A stretch of 64,000 bases of DNA from Artocarpus heterophyllus (Eukaryota; Streptophyta; Magnoliopsida; Rosales; Moraceae), in the NCBI GenBank assembly GCA_025403435.1, contig CM046354.1, positions 42,543,779 to 42,607,778 of the forward strand. The letters run 5' to 3'. Positions within the stretch are counted from its first letter, which is position 1. The number at the start of each line of letters is the position of its first letter. Positions 1-12,397 of this stretch are shown in pieces. The position numbers were made by a program, and so were the translations under genes. The notes under the pieces are model-generated. The model saw only the letters and a program-made list of their open reading frames with translations, did not search any database and was not told where the DNA came from.

Positions 1-43
1 TTAATTTTGTTTGAAACCGTTAGAAAGAATTGAAACGGTTACA
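1..43 (-). repeat. Copia-1 3' LTR, first 43 bases
   Basis: The reverse complement begins TGTAACCGTTTC and matches the start of the LTR at 6298 almost base for base. The rest lies outside the window. Confidence 0.85.
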
Positions 44-57
44 TTCTCCCACTTGGT
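44..57 (-). promoter_or_regulatory. Copia-1 polypurine tract (plus-strand primer site)
   Basis: The minus strand reads CCAAGTGGGAGAA directly before the 3' LTR. This is the usual purine-rich copia primer for second-strand DNA synthesis. The 58-349 stretch behind it is AT-rich 3' untranslated DNA of the element with no ORF. Confidence 0.75.
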
Positions 58-349
58 CTCCATATTTATCTTTATATTCATTAAACCCAAACTTTCAGGA
101 AACAAATACATGAATCATGGCAATAATTTCTCTAAATTGTGAGTATTATCTTCCATGTATTACAATGTATTGTTTCTCAGACTTTATTCCTTATATGGTA
201 ACTAAACTTTATGAATAAACCCAATGTTTATTCTTGGTCCTACTATATGTGAATTTTCTCCAATAACTTAATGCGCAAAACAAATATGAGAAAACATCAC
301 AACTGAATAAGAGTTTCATTAAAACTGTAAATTGTATGTACAAACAAAT

Positions 350-3300
350 TTATATTATGGAACCAAGTCCCATCTGTACAACATGATCCTTAAATGACTT
401 CGGTGGCATTCCTTTTGTCAGAGGATCTGCGATCATCAATTCAGTGCTTATATGCTCAATGACCACTTTATTTTCCTTAATGCGTTCCCTTATGGCTAAG
501 TACTTAATGTCGATATGTTTACTTCGACTGCCACTCTTATTATTCTTAGCCATAAAGACAGCAGCTGAATTGTCACAATATATCCTTAATGGCCTAGACA
601 TAGAATCTATAATTCTAAGGCCTGACATGAAACTCTTCAACCATACACCATGCGAAGTAGCCTCAAAACAAGAAACGAACTCTGCCTCCATCGTGGAAGT
701 AGCAACCAACGTTTGCTTTCCACTCCTCCAAGATACAGCTCCTCCGGCTAGCATGAAAATATAACCTGAAGTTGATTTTCTTGAATCAACACAGCCAGCA
801 AGATTTGAATCGGAGTAGCCAATCACCTCTAGAATGTCAGTTCGTCTATACATAAGCATGTAATCCTTTGTACCTTGAAGGTACCTCATCACTTTCTTTG
901 CAGCCCTCCAGTGGTCAATGCCTGGGTTACTCTGATATCTTCCCAACATTCCCACAGCAAATGCAATGTTAGGTCTTGTGCAAACCTGAGCATACATAAG
1001 GCTTCCGACAGCTGAAGCATAAGGAATGTTGCTCATTTGAACTTTCTCGAAATCATTCCTTGGACACTGGTTCAAATTGAACTTATCACCCTTCACAATG
1101 GGTGCTACACTTGGTGAACAATCTTTCATCCGAAATCTGTCTAAGACTTTATTAATATAGGTTTCCTACAATAGTCCCAAAATGCATCGAGTTCTATCCC
1201 TATGGATCTTTATGCCAATGACATAAGATGCCTCACCCATATCCTTCATATCAAAGTTCTTAGAAAGGAATTGTTTCACCTCATATAGAAACCCCTTGTC
1301 ATTGGTTGCAAGAAGGATATCATCCACATATAAAACAAGGAAACAAATCTTGCTCCCACTGACCTTCTGGTATATACATTGATCCATGATGTTCTCTTCA
1401 AAACCAAATGAAGTGATGACATCGTGGAATTTCAAAGACCATTGACGGGAAGCTTGTTTCAAACCATATATGGATTTCTTGAGTTTGCACACCAATTTCT
1501 CACCATCACTAGAGGAGAATCCTTCAGGTTGTTTCATATAAACCTCTTCCTCTAGATCACCATTGAGGAATGTCGTTTTCACATCCATCTAATGTAACTC
1601 AAAATCAAAATGAGCTACTAATGCCATGATCACACGAAGGGAGTCCTTTTTAGATACAGGAGAAAAAGTCTCAGTGTAATCTATACCTTCCCTTTAAGTG
1701 AATCCTTTAGCAACGAGTCTTGCCTTATGTCTCTCAATGTTGCCTAATGAGTCTTTCTTTGTCTTGAAGACCCATTTGCATCCAATGGCTTTTACACCAT
1801 CAGGCAACTTGACAAGATCCCAGACTCCATTAGATGACATAGAGTTCATCTCTTCTTTCATGGCATCATACCACAAGTTAGATTGCTTACAACTCATGGC
1901 TTGTGAAAACGTTTCTAGATCATTTTCGGCTCCTATGTTGTAGTCAGACTCTTGTAGATACATAATATAGTCACTAGGAATAGCTGATCGCCTTACTCTA
2001 GTAGATCTCCTTAATGCTGGTTAAACATTCTCTTGAGGAGCATGTTGATCAGCTGGCTGTTCAACTGGATCTACTACTTCTTGATCAGCAATCTGTGGAA
2101 CTTGAATGACTGGCTGTTGTTCAACACGCGTTTGAACTGTAGGCGTATTGCGTATAACAATTACTCTATCATATGAAGTAGAAGCTTAAGCATCTGTATG
2201 ATCTTTCTCTGGAATGGTGTTCCAGGATCGATCGCTCCCACTGATAAAGTCATTCTCAAGAAATTTCGCATTCCTTGATTCCACAAACCTAGTGGTATGT
2301 GATGGACAATAAAATCTATATCCCTTAGATCGTTCAGCATATCCAACGAAATACCCACTAATGGTCCTTGGGTCTAGCTTCTTTTCTTATGGATTATAGA
2401 CTCTTACTTCAGACGGGCATCCCCAAACGCGTATATGTCGCAAACTCGGTTTCCAACCTTTCCATAACTCGAACGGTGTCTTTGAGACAGCCTTAGTTGG
2501 AACTCGGTTTAATATATACACAGCCGTCTTGAGAGCTTTAGTCCATAAAGACCTAGGAAGCTTGGAGCTGCTACGCATGCTCCGCACCATATCTAACAAT
2601 GTTCGGTTTCTTCTTTCTGCCACACCATTTTGATCTGGAGAACCAGGCATAGTATATTGGGCAACTATCCCATGGTCTTGAAGAAACTTCGCAAATGGAC
2701 CAGGCGCTTGTCCATCTTCGGTGTATCTACCATAGTATTCACCACCTCTATCAGATCTCACTATCTTTATTTGCTTACCACATTGTTTTTCTACTTCTGC
2801 CTTAAACACCTTAAAGGCATCTATGGCTTCATTTTTGTTATGAAGCAAGTAGAGATACATATATCGTGAGTAATCATCAATAAAAGTAATGAAATAATTT
2901 TGACCATACGCGTCTATGTCTAGACTACAAATATCTATATGTATGATCTCTAATATGTCTGAACTCCTCTTGGCACCTTTCTTTGACATATTGGTCTGCT
3001 TTCCCTTTATGCAGTCCACACAAGTGTCAAAGTTAGTAAAATCTAGAGTACTAAGTACCCCATCATTCACTAGTCTCTTTATTCTCTCAATAGAGATATG
3101 ACATAATCTACGGTGCCACAACATAGAGGAATCTTCATTCATAACACATCTCTTAATGCCAGCATTATCTTGAACATGCATAGAAGTATAAGAAGTTTTA
3201 TCTTGTAAATTAATTTTGAAAAGACCATTTGACAATATACCATTTCCAATAAGTTCAGATCTATAAAACAAACTAAATATAGTGTCTGAAAAATTAAAGG

Positions 3301-4393
3301 AAAATCCCAATGGTACAAGCCTTGAAACTGAAATTAAATTCCTAGAAAAACTAGGAATATAAAATGTCTTTTCTAATTTTAAAACAAAACCACTAGATAA
3401 GACTAAATTGCATGTTCCGACAGCCTCTACATGTGAGCGCATCTTGTTGCCTGTATAGATGCACTGCTCACTTCCCACTGGCTTCCTTAGGCCTTGCAAT
3501 CCCTGCAAGGAATTAGTGACTTGGATTGAAGAACCAAAATCAATCCACCATGTGTTATGTTCAACGTTAACCATATTAGATTCATAACAGACAAGTGAGA
3601 ATTGAGTACCTTTTTTGTCAAGCCATCTCTAATATTTAGGACAATCCTTCTTTATGTGCCCCTTCTTTTTACAAAAGAAGCACCTGGATTCCTTCTTAAT
3701 ATCAACCTGAGCAGAGAGTTTGCCTTTTCCCTTATTATTGGCTTGGCCCTTGTTCTTCCTTTGAGTTGCCAGATGCACACTCTCTCCCGCTTCCATAGCA
3801 AGCCTTCCTTCTTCCTGGACACACATGGTCATCAATTCATTGATGGACCACTTATCCTTATGTGTGTTGTAGGATATCTTGAAAGGTCCATATTGATGTG
3901 GGAGAGTGTTGAGGATGTAGTGCACAAGGAAGGTTTCAGACATCTCAACCTCAAGTGTCTTCAGCTGAGCCGCTATATCCCTTATTTGCATGATGTGCTC
4001 ACGCACACCATGAATTCCAGTGAGCTTCATGGATGAAAATTTCATTATCAGAGTGCTAGCCAAGGCTTTGTTTGATGTAGCAAACTGCTCATCAATTGCC
4101 TTCATCAGAGCTCGCACTTTGTCATATTGCTCTAATGAACCACGTATGCCAGCCGAGATTTTTGTCTTAATGAACATTACGCAGAGGCGATTAGATCGCT
4201 CCCACTTTTCATAACGGTCCACGTCATCTGGCTGGCTGGTCTCTGTAATGGCAGGTGGTTCATCCTTACGGATAGCCAAGTCAATGTCCATGACACCTAA
4301 ATGAAGAGGAATTCTCTCCTTCCACACTTTATAGTTGTTTCCCTTAAGTTCGGGAATGTCACACTGGAAATTAGAGTAACTCACAGTTTGCAT
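350..4393 (-). pseudogene. Copia-1 gag-pol polyprotein, one frame broken by seven stop codons
   Basis: The frame starts at ATG 4393 (product begins MQTVSYSNF). Gag occupies about 4393-3630 and ends with a CCHC zinc knuckle (CFFCKKKGHIKKDC). Protease follows near 3540-3520, with DFGS in place of the usual DSGA. Then come GAG-pre-integrase, the integrase core ([29 protein letters not shown]), reverse transcriptase (MDVKTTFLNG near 1588, YVDDILLATND near 1300) and RNase H (STSGYIFMLAGGAVSWRSGK). All blocks lie in the same minus-strand frame with no frameshift. In-frame stops lie at 3629-3631, 2387-2389, 2186-2188, 2021-2023, 1694-1696, 1589-1591 and 1166-1168. Each is TAG or TAA and fits a former Gln codon. 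The polyprotein would normally be cut by its own protease and act in cytoplasmic virus-like particles and the nucleus. It is non-coding as it stands. Confidence 0.92.
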
Positions 4394-5839
4394 AGCTGCA
4401 TAATAAAACATACATGCTTATGATACTAAATTGAGGCTACAATACTTTATGACATGTTTACCAATGTAAATCATGCATTAAAATATGAATCAAATGACAT
4501 AAAAATTGCCTGTGGGCTAAATTTTTAACTCAAACAGATTCATATATCCTTATGATGACGCTATTAAATTATATGCCCTTTTCTTAATTCCTGTGGTTAA
4601 ATTAAGAAAGATAATTTGATACGTCATCCTAACTAATCATATTAAATACAATAAAAATTCATGTGGGATAAAATTTATCATATTACATATGATTAATCAC
4701 AATTTAATGTCTTTTTACCATATGTGATTTAAACATCTAATATGATTTTTTTTGCATAATCAAATATGCTGTGGCTACTCTTTAATTATTCAAAAATTAA
4801 ATACATATATCACAAGGCATTTATTCTTTAATTTTTGCTCATAAAATAAATTTCAATTACCTTAAGCAACAAATAAATATGAACAAAAAAACCATAATTT
4901 ATGTACTAATTTTCATTATGTATAGATTAAAATTATACATTCAAAAATATAATTTAGCACATTATTGCACAAAATTAAATGTACTAAATTATTTAACTTA
5001 ATATTGCAGGCATAATTTTAAATCACAAATTATACATAATGAACACTATATGCACATAAATTTACAAAATTATATCCACACAAATACTGTATAATATTCA
5101 TAACAAACACCAAAAATTATGAATATTCAAAATTATGAATTTTTCATAAATTATTCCATAATATGAAAAATTTCAAAAAAATATCAAAATTGTGGATATA
5201 TTGAAAATTTCATAAAAATTATAAAAACTGAAAATTTTATGAAAATTTTCCCAAAAATATCATTTTATAAAATCTGGAAAAGATCAAATTTTTTATTTTT
5301 TAAATTTTTGGGTTTTATTTTTTATTTTTTAATTTTCTACTCAGCCAAAAACGGCGTCGTTTGGAGAGGCCCCCCCCCCGGCGTAAACGACACGTCGTTT
5401 ACAGAGAGGGGCAGCTGTCAACATACCAAACGACATGTCATTTTGGTCATTAATGTCCAAAACGACTTGTCATTTTTTACCCTGAAACGAGCCCCACAAT
5501 GCCCGAAACGACATGTCGTTTTTGGCTGACCCAAGCCAAACGACATGTCGTTTTCATCGTCTTCAACCTTGAATCCGGGTCTTCTTCACCCGAACGACCC
5601 GGTTTCAACCCGGTTTTGACCCGTTTTAGACCCGGCTCGTTTTTCACCCTTCGGACACCAATTTTGACGTTTCAAATTGCAGAATTCATAGAAATCTAAT
5701 GTCTAAATGATTTCTAATCTTAGTTTCAATTAAGAAACGTTAAAAATCAAAACCCAAAAATCAAAAAAAGTTTCCACCCGTGCGTCCAAAACACGGGAAA
5801 TTTTTTCCAGTTTTTCATGCAAGGCAGAGGTCAAATTAC
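4394..5839 (-). other. Copia-1 untranslated leader
   Basis: About 1.4 kb separates the primer-binding site from gag. The gag-proximal kilobase is strongly AT-rich with no reading frame I believe. The LTR-proximal part (5340-5660) is GC-richer and holds an array of near-palindromes plus a run of ten C at 5370-5379. Confidence 0.7.
5349..5553. repeat. Six-copy array of the palindrome AAACGACATGTCGTTT in the Copia-1 leader
   Basis: Copies start at 5349 (diverged AAACGGCGTCGTTT), 5385, 5428, 5460, 5506 and 5538. The last two are perfect 16-bp palindromes. The copy at 5385 extends to 9-bp arms (GTAAACGAC/GTCGTTTAC, 5383-5402). Copies at 5428 and 5460 differ by one to two bases. Spacing is 32-46 bp. 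It lies downstream of the LTR promoter and upstream of gag. Confidence 0.85.
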
Positions 5840-5852
5840 GGCTCTGATGCCA
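5840..5852 (-). promoter_or_regulatory. Copia-1 primer-binding site
   Basis: The minus strand reads TGGCATCAGAGCC, two bases inside the 5' LTR. It resembles the plant initiator-Met-tRNA 3' end complement TGGTATCAGAGC with one change. Confidence 0.8.
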
Positions 5853-5854
5853 AA

Positions 5855-6298
5855 TGTAAAACATAAAACCAATTCAAGCATGCTATAAACTGTATGCATA
5901 TCAAGAATTGAAACCGAAAACGGAAGCGTGAAAAAAATATTACCTCTTGCCATTGCTGTCCAAACGGTGTGCTGTGACTGCCTGCACTTGGGATGCTTCC
6001 AAGTTCTCACAAAAACTCAATTGATGGTGTAAGATTCTTAATGGAATTTTTGGAACTTGGGGACCCAATTTTGTTTCACAAAAAAACTGTACGTGAAAAA
6101 TTTCTTTTTTAGATTTCTCTCCCTCTGCTCTCATTTCCTCCCATCAAGGAAATAAATAGCACCAGAAAAAATAGTTACCAGGGAGTTGATAATTGCAGTT
6201 TAATGACAATGAATATGTGACCAATTATGAAAAACCGTTACACAATGAATTGGTTTCAATTTTGTTTGAAACCGTTAGAAAGAATTGAAACGGTTACA
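5855..6298 (-). repeat. Copia-1 5' LTR (444 bp)
   Basis: On the minus strand it runs TGTAACCG to ATGTTTTACA, bounded by TG/CA and followed by the primer-binding site. A TATTTATTT stretch near 6148-6157 could serve as a TATA region. The terminal 70 bases repeat AACCGTTA-type words and contain the inverted pair GGTTTCAA/TTTGAAACC. Confidence 0.88.
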
Positions 6299-7714
6299 CA
6301 TGCATCTAGCGAGGCAAGTGAGATAGGGTAGATAGTTTGACGCCAATGTCTAATGCAAGTTAAAAGATGGAATCAGATTGATCAGAACAAAAAACATATG
6401 ATTGACCAATTAAGGGTAATAAGACATTGCTACGACTTTAAATTTTATTTATTTTATTATAAAATTTATAAACCATTTGCCTTGTTTTTCAATTAGGCAA
6501 AGTTCATATTTGACAATAGTGAGAGGATATTAAAATCCATTGATCGTCAGATGAACAAGCTTTGAGGGATTTCTGGTATGCACTTCATCGTCATTGGGAG
6601 TTTTTGGGTGGAAAAATTGATCAGGAAGCCGTCAACGAAAAATGTCTCCAAAAGAATTCGTAGTCAGGCTGACGGGGAGTACTTTTGCTACTATTCGTGT
6701 TCTGACCAAATGTGAAAGATATCTAGAAAAAAATCAAGAGTAATTGGGGGGAAACGAAAATATCATAGCAGACACGGCTCAAAACCACATGCGGCACATA
6801 GATTTACGATGGTGATGACCTCCTCTTATATACATGTGTGTGTGTTTTCCTTTGCCAAATTCCTTAAAGGTTGTTATTACAGAATGATCCTTCTCTGATT
6901 GATTTCTTCCACAACATTTATTATAAGGCGTCGAAGGGTGGCTAGCCAAATCAGTATGTAGAGAAGGACTACGCAAGGCTTTTTTTTTTTTTACATGTAT
7001 ATTATAACAATTTTTTTTGTAATTTGTAATAATATCAATATTAAATATATTAAAGTATTCAACTTTCTATTAAATTTTCAAAATTGTAATGTACACAAGT
7101 TCACAAATTTTTAAGACACTTGTAATGTCCGAGTCAATTCATTAGTTTAAGTCTAGAATTGAAACAAGATTTAAACAATAAATTTCCTTAAAAATTTTAT
7201 CTAAATATGAAGTTTTGTAATCTATATGCATTGTGTACAAATCTTTATGAAGTATAGTACATTTTGTGCAAACAAATTTTATGAGTTAGGACTCAAGAAA
7301 ATTTGTTAAGTGCTTAAATAGTGATGTTAATGTCACAAGCATTTTTGTTAAATCTAAATTTTGTAACAAATATTCAAGAAGGAAATATTTAAAAACATTA
7401 AGATAAAAGTTAAATGATAAGTAGGTGAAAAGAAAGTTAGAAATTAACTATTGTAACAAATTCTACAACGGACACAATATATTGGTCATACTATATAAAA
7501 TAAGGCAGTATATGAATTTAATTGAATTAAAAGTTTAGATAATCATAAAACAATGTGAAAAGCCAGTGGAAAGTTATAGGAGAGATGCTAACAGCATAGG
7601 AAAAATTTTACACAGTATAAACTTAAACTGTAAAAGTCAAAGGAAAATTTTGATTTTTCCTCTTCAAAATCTAGAAAATTCCCACAATTCTAAGGGATAA
7701 AAGTAGGTCATTAT
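6299..7714. other. AT-rich spacer without a recognisable gene
   Basis: The stretch has short frames only, none with family-like sequence. A slightly GC-richer island at 6540-6710 has no motif I recognise. The right border is the start of the Gypsy-A LTR. Confidence 0.6.
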
Positions 7715-9931
7715 TGTAACGTCTCGAAATTAATTAATGATATTAGAATGTAAAATGGTGGATTAGTATGCTATAATGAATATTTTAAACTTAATTTGAT
7801 CATTTGATTAGATTTTTGAGTTTAAAGTTGTTTTGATTATTTTAATGATTTCTAGTTGTTTTTAATCATTTTAAGTGCCATTTTGAATATTTAGGACACA
7901 ACAATTTGTCAAATGTCAAATATGTTTTTTTTTACAAAACTGTGGGCGGCACACGATTTTCGTACAGTAAAACCATCTATTTTTCCCTTATTTATTCTCT
8001 CTCCTCTTCCTCTCTCTTCACTCTCAGCTCTTACTTTCTCTCTCTCTCCCTTTCACGCTCGTCTCTCTCTCCACTCTGCCTCTCTCTTTCTCTCTCATTT
8101 CCTCTCAAAAATTTTGAGATTTAATCGAGTACCAAGGTTTGGTTTAGTGGATTGGGAGCTCGGGAACGTGTTTGAGCAACCAAAAACGTGATTTAAAGCT
8201 TCGATTTGAGGTTAGTTTTCAAATTTCAAAACTTTTTCAATTTTTCATGCATTTCAAAATTTAAGATTGATTGAGCTTAGGAATCGCTTTATTTTAGTTA
8301 AAGGAACTTAGAACAACTAGAATCTAAACTTTGTTTAAAGAAAAAAGGATTTGAATCAAGATTTTTTATTTTCCTCTATTTTTCATCATTTTTGGATTTT
8401 CTTGGATATTGTGTGCAAATCTTGTTTAAATGAGTTTAAAAGTGTGCTATTCTGTTTTCCTCTCATCTATGATTGTTTTCCATGCCTAAGAATTGAGAAA
8501 AGCAGGTTGAAATCAAGATTTGGGGTTTAGGAGACCCAAAACCCGTGGTTGGAAAATTTTGGGATTTTCCAGTTCGGTAGGCCGAACTTTGTGTTCGGCA
8601 AGCCAGATACAAGGGATCGACAGACCGGATTCATCCATTTGGCAGGCCAAACCTGGAAAACGTTCGGCCGACAGGACCTGTTCTCTAGTAGGCCGAACTG
8701 TGGCCAAACTACATAGTTCGGCAGGCTGAACCAAGGGACCGGCAGGCCGACCGAACAAGGAGAAATTTGTGATTTTTCATCCGTTTTCACTGTTTCAAAC
8801 CCCGATTGAAATCTCAACTTTATAAAATGATTTTCAAGGTACAAATGGCACATTAGGACACCATGAAATATTTTAACAATATAGAATATCTTAAATTAGA
8901 TACTGAAAGACTTAGTTTTATTTAGGGTCGTTCATGGTTCCGCAAAGCTAACGTATAGCGGACCAGGATTATAGTGTGGGGCACCAGTACAAGTATCAAG
9001 GTAGGACTTCTACCCTTTCCTTGGTAGCCAAGTTTTCAAATAATTTTGGTCTAAAAAAGGGGTTTTATTAAAATGTTTTCAACGGTTAATTGAAAAATAA
9101 GATTTTATTAGTTATTTTTATAAACCATGAATTGAAGTGGACTTCATAATGAACCCTAAAATAAATGTAAATGAAAATACCTGGTAATTGGGTTTAAATG
9201 ATAATAGAAATGAATATAAGGGCATGATGCCATAACAGAGATCGGGTCGTATAGCACGCGACCTTAGGGGTAGGTCCCAAAACCCAACTAGGCCACTACG
9301 GTGGTGTTATTCATATGGTTTGCCTAGGAAAAGAAATTGATGATCTTTCTAGTCGACCAATATTCTGTTTGGGTAAGAATGGTTTTGTTTAAACTTATTT
9401 ATTCAAGTTTTCTCTTAAATAATTTCTTGAGTAATGATACTTCCTTTTGAATTTAATATTTCTTAAAATATAGTCCTACTGAGCCTTTCGCTCGCATTTT
9501 ATATGTTTTTAAACTTTCCCCCTCTAGGTGGATTTTCACTTAAGTTCAGAGAGGATTCTTCGGATAGAACACAGAAGCAGTAGAAGAACTCAGTAGGTTA
9601 TTTCTTTTATTAAATCAAGGCATGTAACGTTTCAATTTTCCCTTCTACTTAGACTGTGGTTGTATTATTATATTGTCAATACTATGTGTGTGCACAAGTT
9701 GTGGGTCAGTGGGACCTATACTCGTATCTTTTTAGTGTTTTGTTTCTTATTTAATGTTTATCGAAATGTTCCTATCTATTTAATGATTATGTATGTTTTT
9801 CTCGCAAAGAATTTGAAAATTTCCACAATTTCATAATTAATTTAAAACTTAAACTCATGCTTTATTTAAAAATTTTCATTAATTATCTTAATTAATCTGC
9901 CACATCATTTCCCGTACTTCAGGGTGTGACA
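7715..9931 (+). repeat. Gypsy-A 5' LTR (2,217 bp)
   Basis: Runs from TGTAACGTCTCG to GGGTGTGACA. It shares ordered landmarks with the LTRs at 12398, 19268, 23664 and 55710. These are a CTATTTATT-type TATA region followed by a CT-rich tract (about 7980-8105), a splice-donor-like GAG|GTTAG at 8210/8211, the GGCAGGCCGA array (8573-8756), a block around CTAACGTATAGCGGACC (8945-9010), and the small hairpin TGAGCCTTTCGCTC (9479-9493). Confidence 0.92.
8573..8756 (+). repeat. TTCGGCAGGCCGAA-type array in the Gypsy-A 5' LTR
   Basis: About nine partly decayed copies of the motif (GGTAGGCCGAA, GGCAAGCC, GACAGACCGG, GGCAGGCCAAAC and others). The array closes with GGCAGGCCGACCGA, as in the other gypsy LTRs. 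Confidence 0.85.
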
Positions 9932-9934
9932 GAA

Positions 9935-9946
9935 TGGTATTAGAGC
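9935..9946 (+). promoter_or_regulatory. Gypsy-A primer-binding site
   Basis: TGGTATTAGAGC, three bases after the LTR end; one change from the initiator-Met-tRNA type TGGTATCAGAGC. Confidence 0.88.
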
Positions 9947-10036
9947 TCAAGGTTATGAACCTTGGGAATTGTGCACACATAAGTATGACCATAAAATACC
10001 ACTAACAGTCCAAATTTTGTTTTTAGAAGTGAGAGA

Positions 10037-10939
10037 ATGGCACCTAGACATCATTCGACAGCTAATGCCGAGTTTAGAAATGATGAGGGTATGATGAGGG
10101 CCATGTTTACAGCATTTCGGTAGATGGCAGCTTGGGCCAGACCAGAGGATTTTGATGTTAGTCATCGACATACATATTTTAAGAAATTTTTGCGTGCGTC
10201 TATACCGACTTTTGATGGAAATGGGGACCCACAATTGGCAGAATATTGGCTAGACTCGATCATGAAGCACTTGGATACTCTTGGTGTGCCAGATGGGTAT
10301 CGTGTGGAATTTGCTGCATATAAGTTCGAGGGTGGCACTAATACTTGGTGGAAGCAAGCTAAGCATTTGGAATGCAATGGTGACATCAGTTGGGACAAGT
10401 TGAGGAGCTGTTCTATGACTGGTATTTTTTGTAAGGGTATAGGGACCAGAAGGCGGCTGAGTTCTACAGGTTGCAATAGGGTGACTTGTCAGTTCGAGAG
10501 TATAAGGCAAGGTTTAATGAGTTGGCCAGGTTTGCTCCCTCAACAGTGGCATCAGAACGTGAAAAATGTATAAAGTTTCAGGAAGGATTCAAGGCTCCTA
10601 TTCGACGATAGGTGGTTGTTCTACGACGCAAGAGTTTTGGAGAGCTTGTGTCTTAGCAATATCAGTGGAAAGTGATTATGCGCAGTAACAAAGACATCAA
10701 GAGGGCCACAGAGGAGCGGTAGGAAGAGCACCAGTAGTCATCCAGCTCTGGGAAAGAACAAGCAGGGTGGCGTGAATAGTGGTAGTAGCAATTCATCAAG
10801 CAACGGGTGCAACAATCCCTACAGCTTTCATTGTCATTATTGCCAACAGCCAGGACACATAAAGAGGAATTGCCCAATCAGGAGTGCCCGTCTAGGATCT
10901 TAGACCAGAGAAGGTGCCAGTCGTCAGCCTCAACCTTAG
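10037..10939 (+). pseudogene. Gypsy-A gag (broken)
   Basis: Starts at ATG 10037 (MAPRHHSTANAEF), the start used by Gypsy-B. It contains the retrotransposon gag core (FDGNGDPQLAEYWLDSIMKH, FEGGTNTWWKQ). It ends with a CCHC zinc knuckle (CHYCQQPGHIKRNC, 10832-10873) for RNA packaging. A TAG at 10121-10123 replaces Gln of FRQMAA. A frameshift near 10400 throws the second half out of frame, and more stops follow. A TAG at 10937-10939 closes gag exactly where Gypsy-B also has one. Not translatable as a whole. Confidence 0.88.
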
Positions 10940-12397
10940 ACCCTACCTCTGCCTCAGCAATTTTTGCAGTTGTAGTTCCCTCAGTTCTCTCCTCATCAAC
11001 TATCATATTTGGCACAAGGGTAGCAGCCACAGAACTTCCAGCGTAACATCCCTCAGTATCAAGCACCGAGTACAGCTAGTGTATAGTCATCTCTGTTACA
11101 GCAGTATCGGTCGAATAATCCATGGCCTAGCAATGTTGGTAGAGGAAAAGGAAAGGCACCAGTTCAAGTTCATGCAATGGCAATAGGAGGTTCAGATTCC
11201 CAGACCAGCAATGCAGTTGTCGATGGTACGATCTTAGTTTCCCAATCCTTAGCTCATGTTTTATTCAATACAGGTGCCATTCATTCTCTCATTTCGAGCT
11301 CTTTTGTGCACGCCTTGGGAGTAGAGATAGAAGAGTTCAATGAACCCCTATTTATAGCTTCTCCCTTGGGGCGGGTGTGTGTGAATTGTATATGTAAAGC
11401 TTGTAAAATCAAGATTAGGGATGAGATTTTAAAAAGTGATTTGATTGTACTCCCCATGAGCTCATATGATGTAATCCTAGGGATGGACTGGTTGTCCAGG
11501 TATAATGTAGTTGTAGACTGCCAACTTAGAAAAGTGACCCTAGTGTTTGATAGGGGGACGATGATCACTTACCAGGGTGGTGGTGATCGGTTAATGAGTG
11601 AATGTCTCATGAAGACATGTCTTGGAGGGTGAAAGAATCTAGTTTGTCATGCTTTTCTTGCAAGTCTGGAAGGTGGACCCTATGCTTTGAAAGAAATGTA
11701 GCGATACCGGTGGTTGATGAGTATGAAGAAGTCTTCCCCGACGAGTTGCTAGGATTACCACCGCATCGGGAGATCGAGTTTGGTATTGAGTTGCTTCCAG
11801 GTACAACACCGATTTCAGTAGCACCTTATCAGATGGCGCTGGTAGGAATGAAAGAATTGAGAAAGCAACTTCAAGAGCTTGTTGATAAGGGATATATTTG
11901 GAATAGTACATCACCGTGGGGAGCATTGGTTTTGTTTTCTAAGAAACATGATGGGACTCTCAGGTTGTGTATAGATTATTGACAGCTGAATCATGTTACA
12001 ATGAAGAATAAGTATCCTTTGCCCAGGATCGATGAGTTGTTTGATCAATTAGGAGGTTCACGGTACTTCTCAAAGATAAATTTGCCTTTGGGGTACCATC
12101 AGCTCAGGATTAAGGAGGAAGATATTCCCAAGATAGCTTTCAGGACCCGGTATGGACATTTTGAGTTATTGGTGATGCCGTTTAGATTGACAAATGCTCC
12201 AGTAGCTTTCATCGATTTGATGAATAGGATATTCAGGACTTATCTAGATCAGTTTGTGATTGTGTTCATTGATGATATTCTAGTGTATTCTAAGACTTGG
12301 GAGGAGCATGAGCAGCATCTTAGGATCATGCTTCAGACTCTACGGGAGCACCAGTTGTATGCCAAGAAAGAAAAGTGTGATTTTTGGTTAACAGAAG
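10940..12397 (+). pseudogene. Gypsy-A pol, N-terminal part (protease and RT), interrupted at 12397
   Basis: The protease block at 11177-11600 reads [20 protein letters not shown]. The active-site Asp of DTGA is Asn here (near 11267). Reverse transcriptase starts near 11770 ([15 protein letters not shown]) and holds [19 protein letters not shown] with the catalytic FIDD box at 12265-12276. Stops and frame changes occur near 11630 and 11980. The coding sequence breaks off after WLTE at the Gypsy-B insertion and resumes at 21405. Dead copy. Confidence 0.88.
12393..12397 (+). repeat. Target-site duplication AGAAG, left copy (Gypsy-B)
   Basis: AGAAG immediately before the Gypsy-B LTR, repeated at 21400-21404 immediately after it. 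Five bases is the normal length for LTR-element integrase. Confidence 0.95.

Larger units (their letters stand above)
1..6298 (-). mobile_element. Copia-1: Ty1/copia LTR retrotransposon, cut at the left window edge
   Basis: Read on the minus strand, the element runs 5' LTR (5855-6298), primer-binding site (5840-5852), long leader, gag-pol frame (4393 to 350), polypurine tract (44-57), then the first 43 bases of the 3' LTR at the window edge. The two LTR starts share TGTAACCGTTTC and the following 30 or so bases. Domain order gag, protease, integrase, reverse transcriptase, RNase H is the copia order. Only the 3' LTR and the outer target duplication are missing, because of the window edge. Confidence 0.93.

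Noticed and set aside
5239..5699. ORFs on the plus strand over the Copia-1 leader
   Set aside because: Antisense to the element and made of the palindrome array; no protein family resemblance.
6779..6976. Minus-strand 65-aa ORF in the spacer
   Set aside because: Short, no motif, length expected by chance.
7980..8105. Ser/Leu-rich ORFs over CT-rich tracts (also 12660-12770, 19530-19640, 23940-24050)
   Set aside because: Low-complexity pyrimidine tracts in LTR leaders, not proteins.
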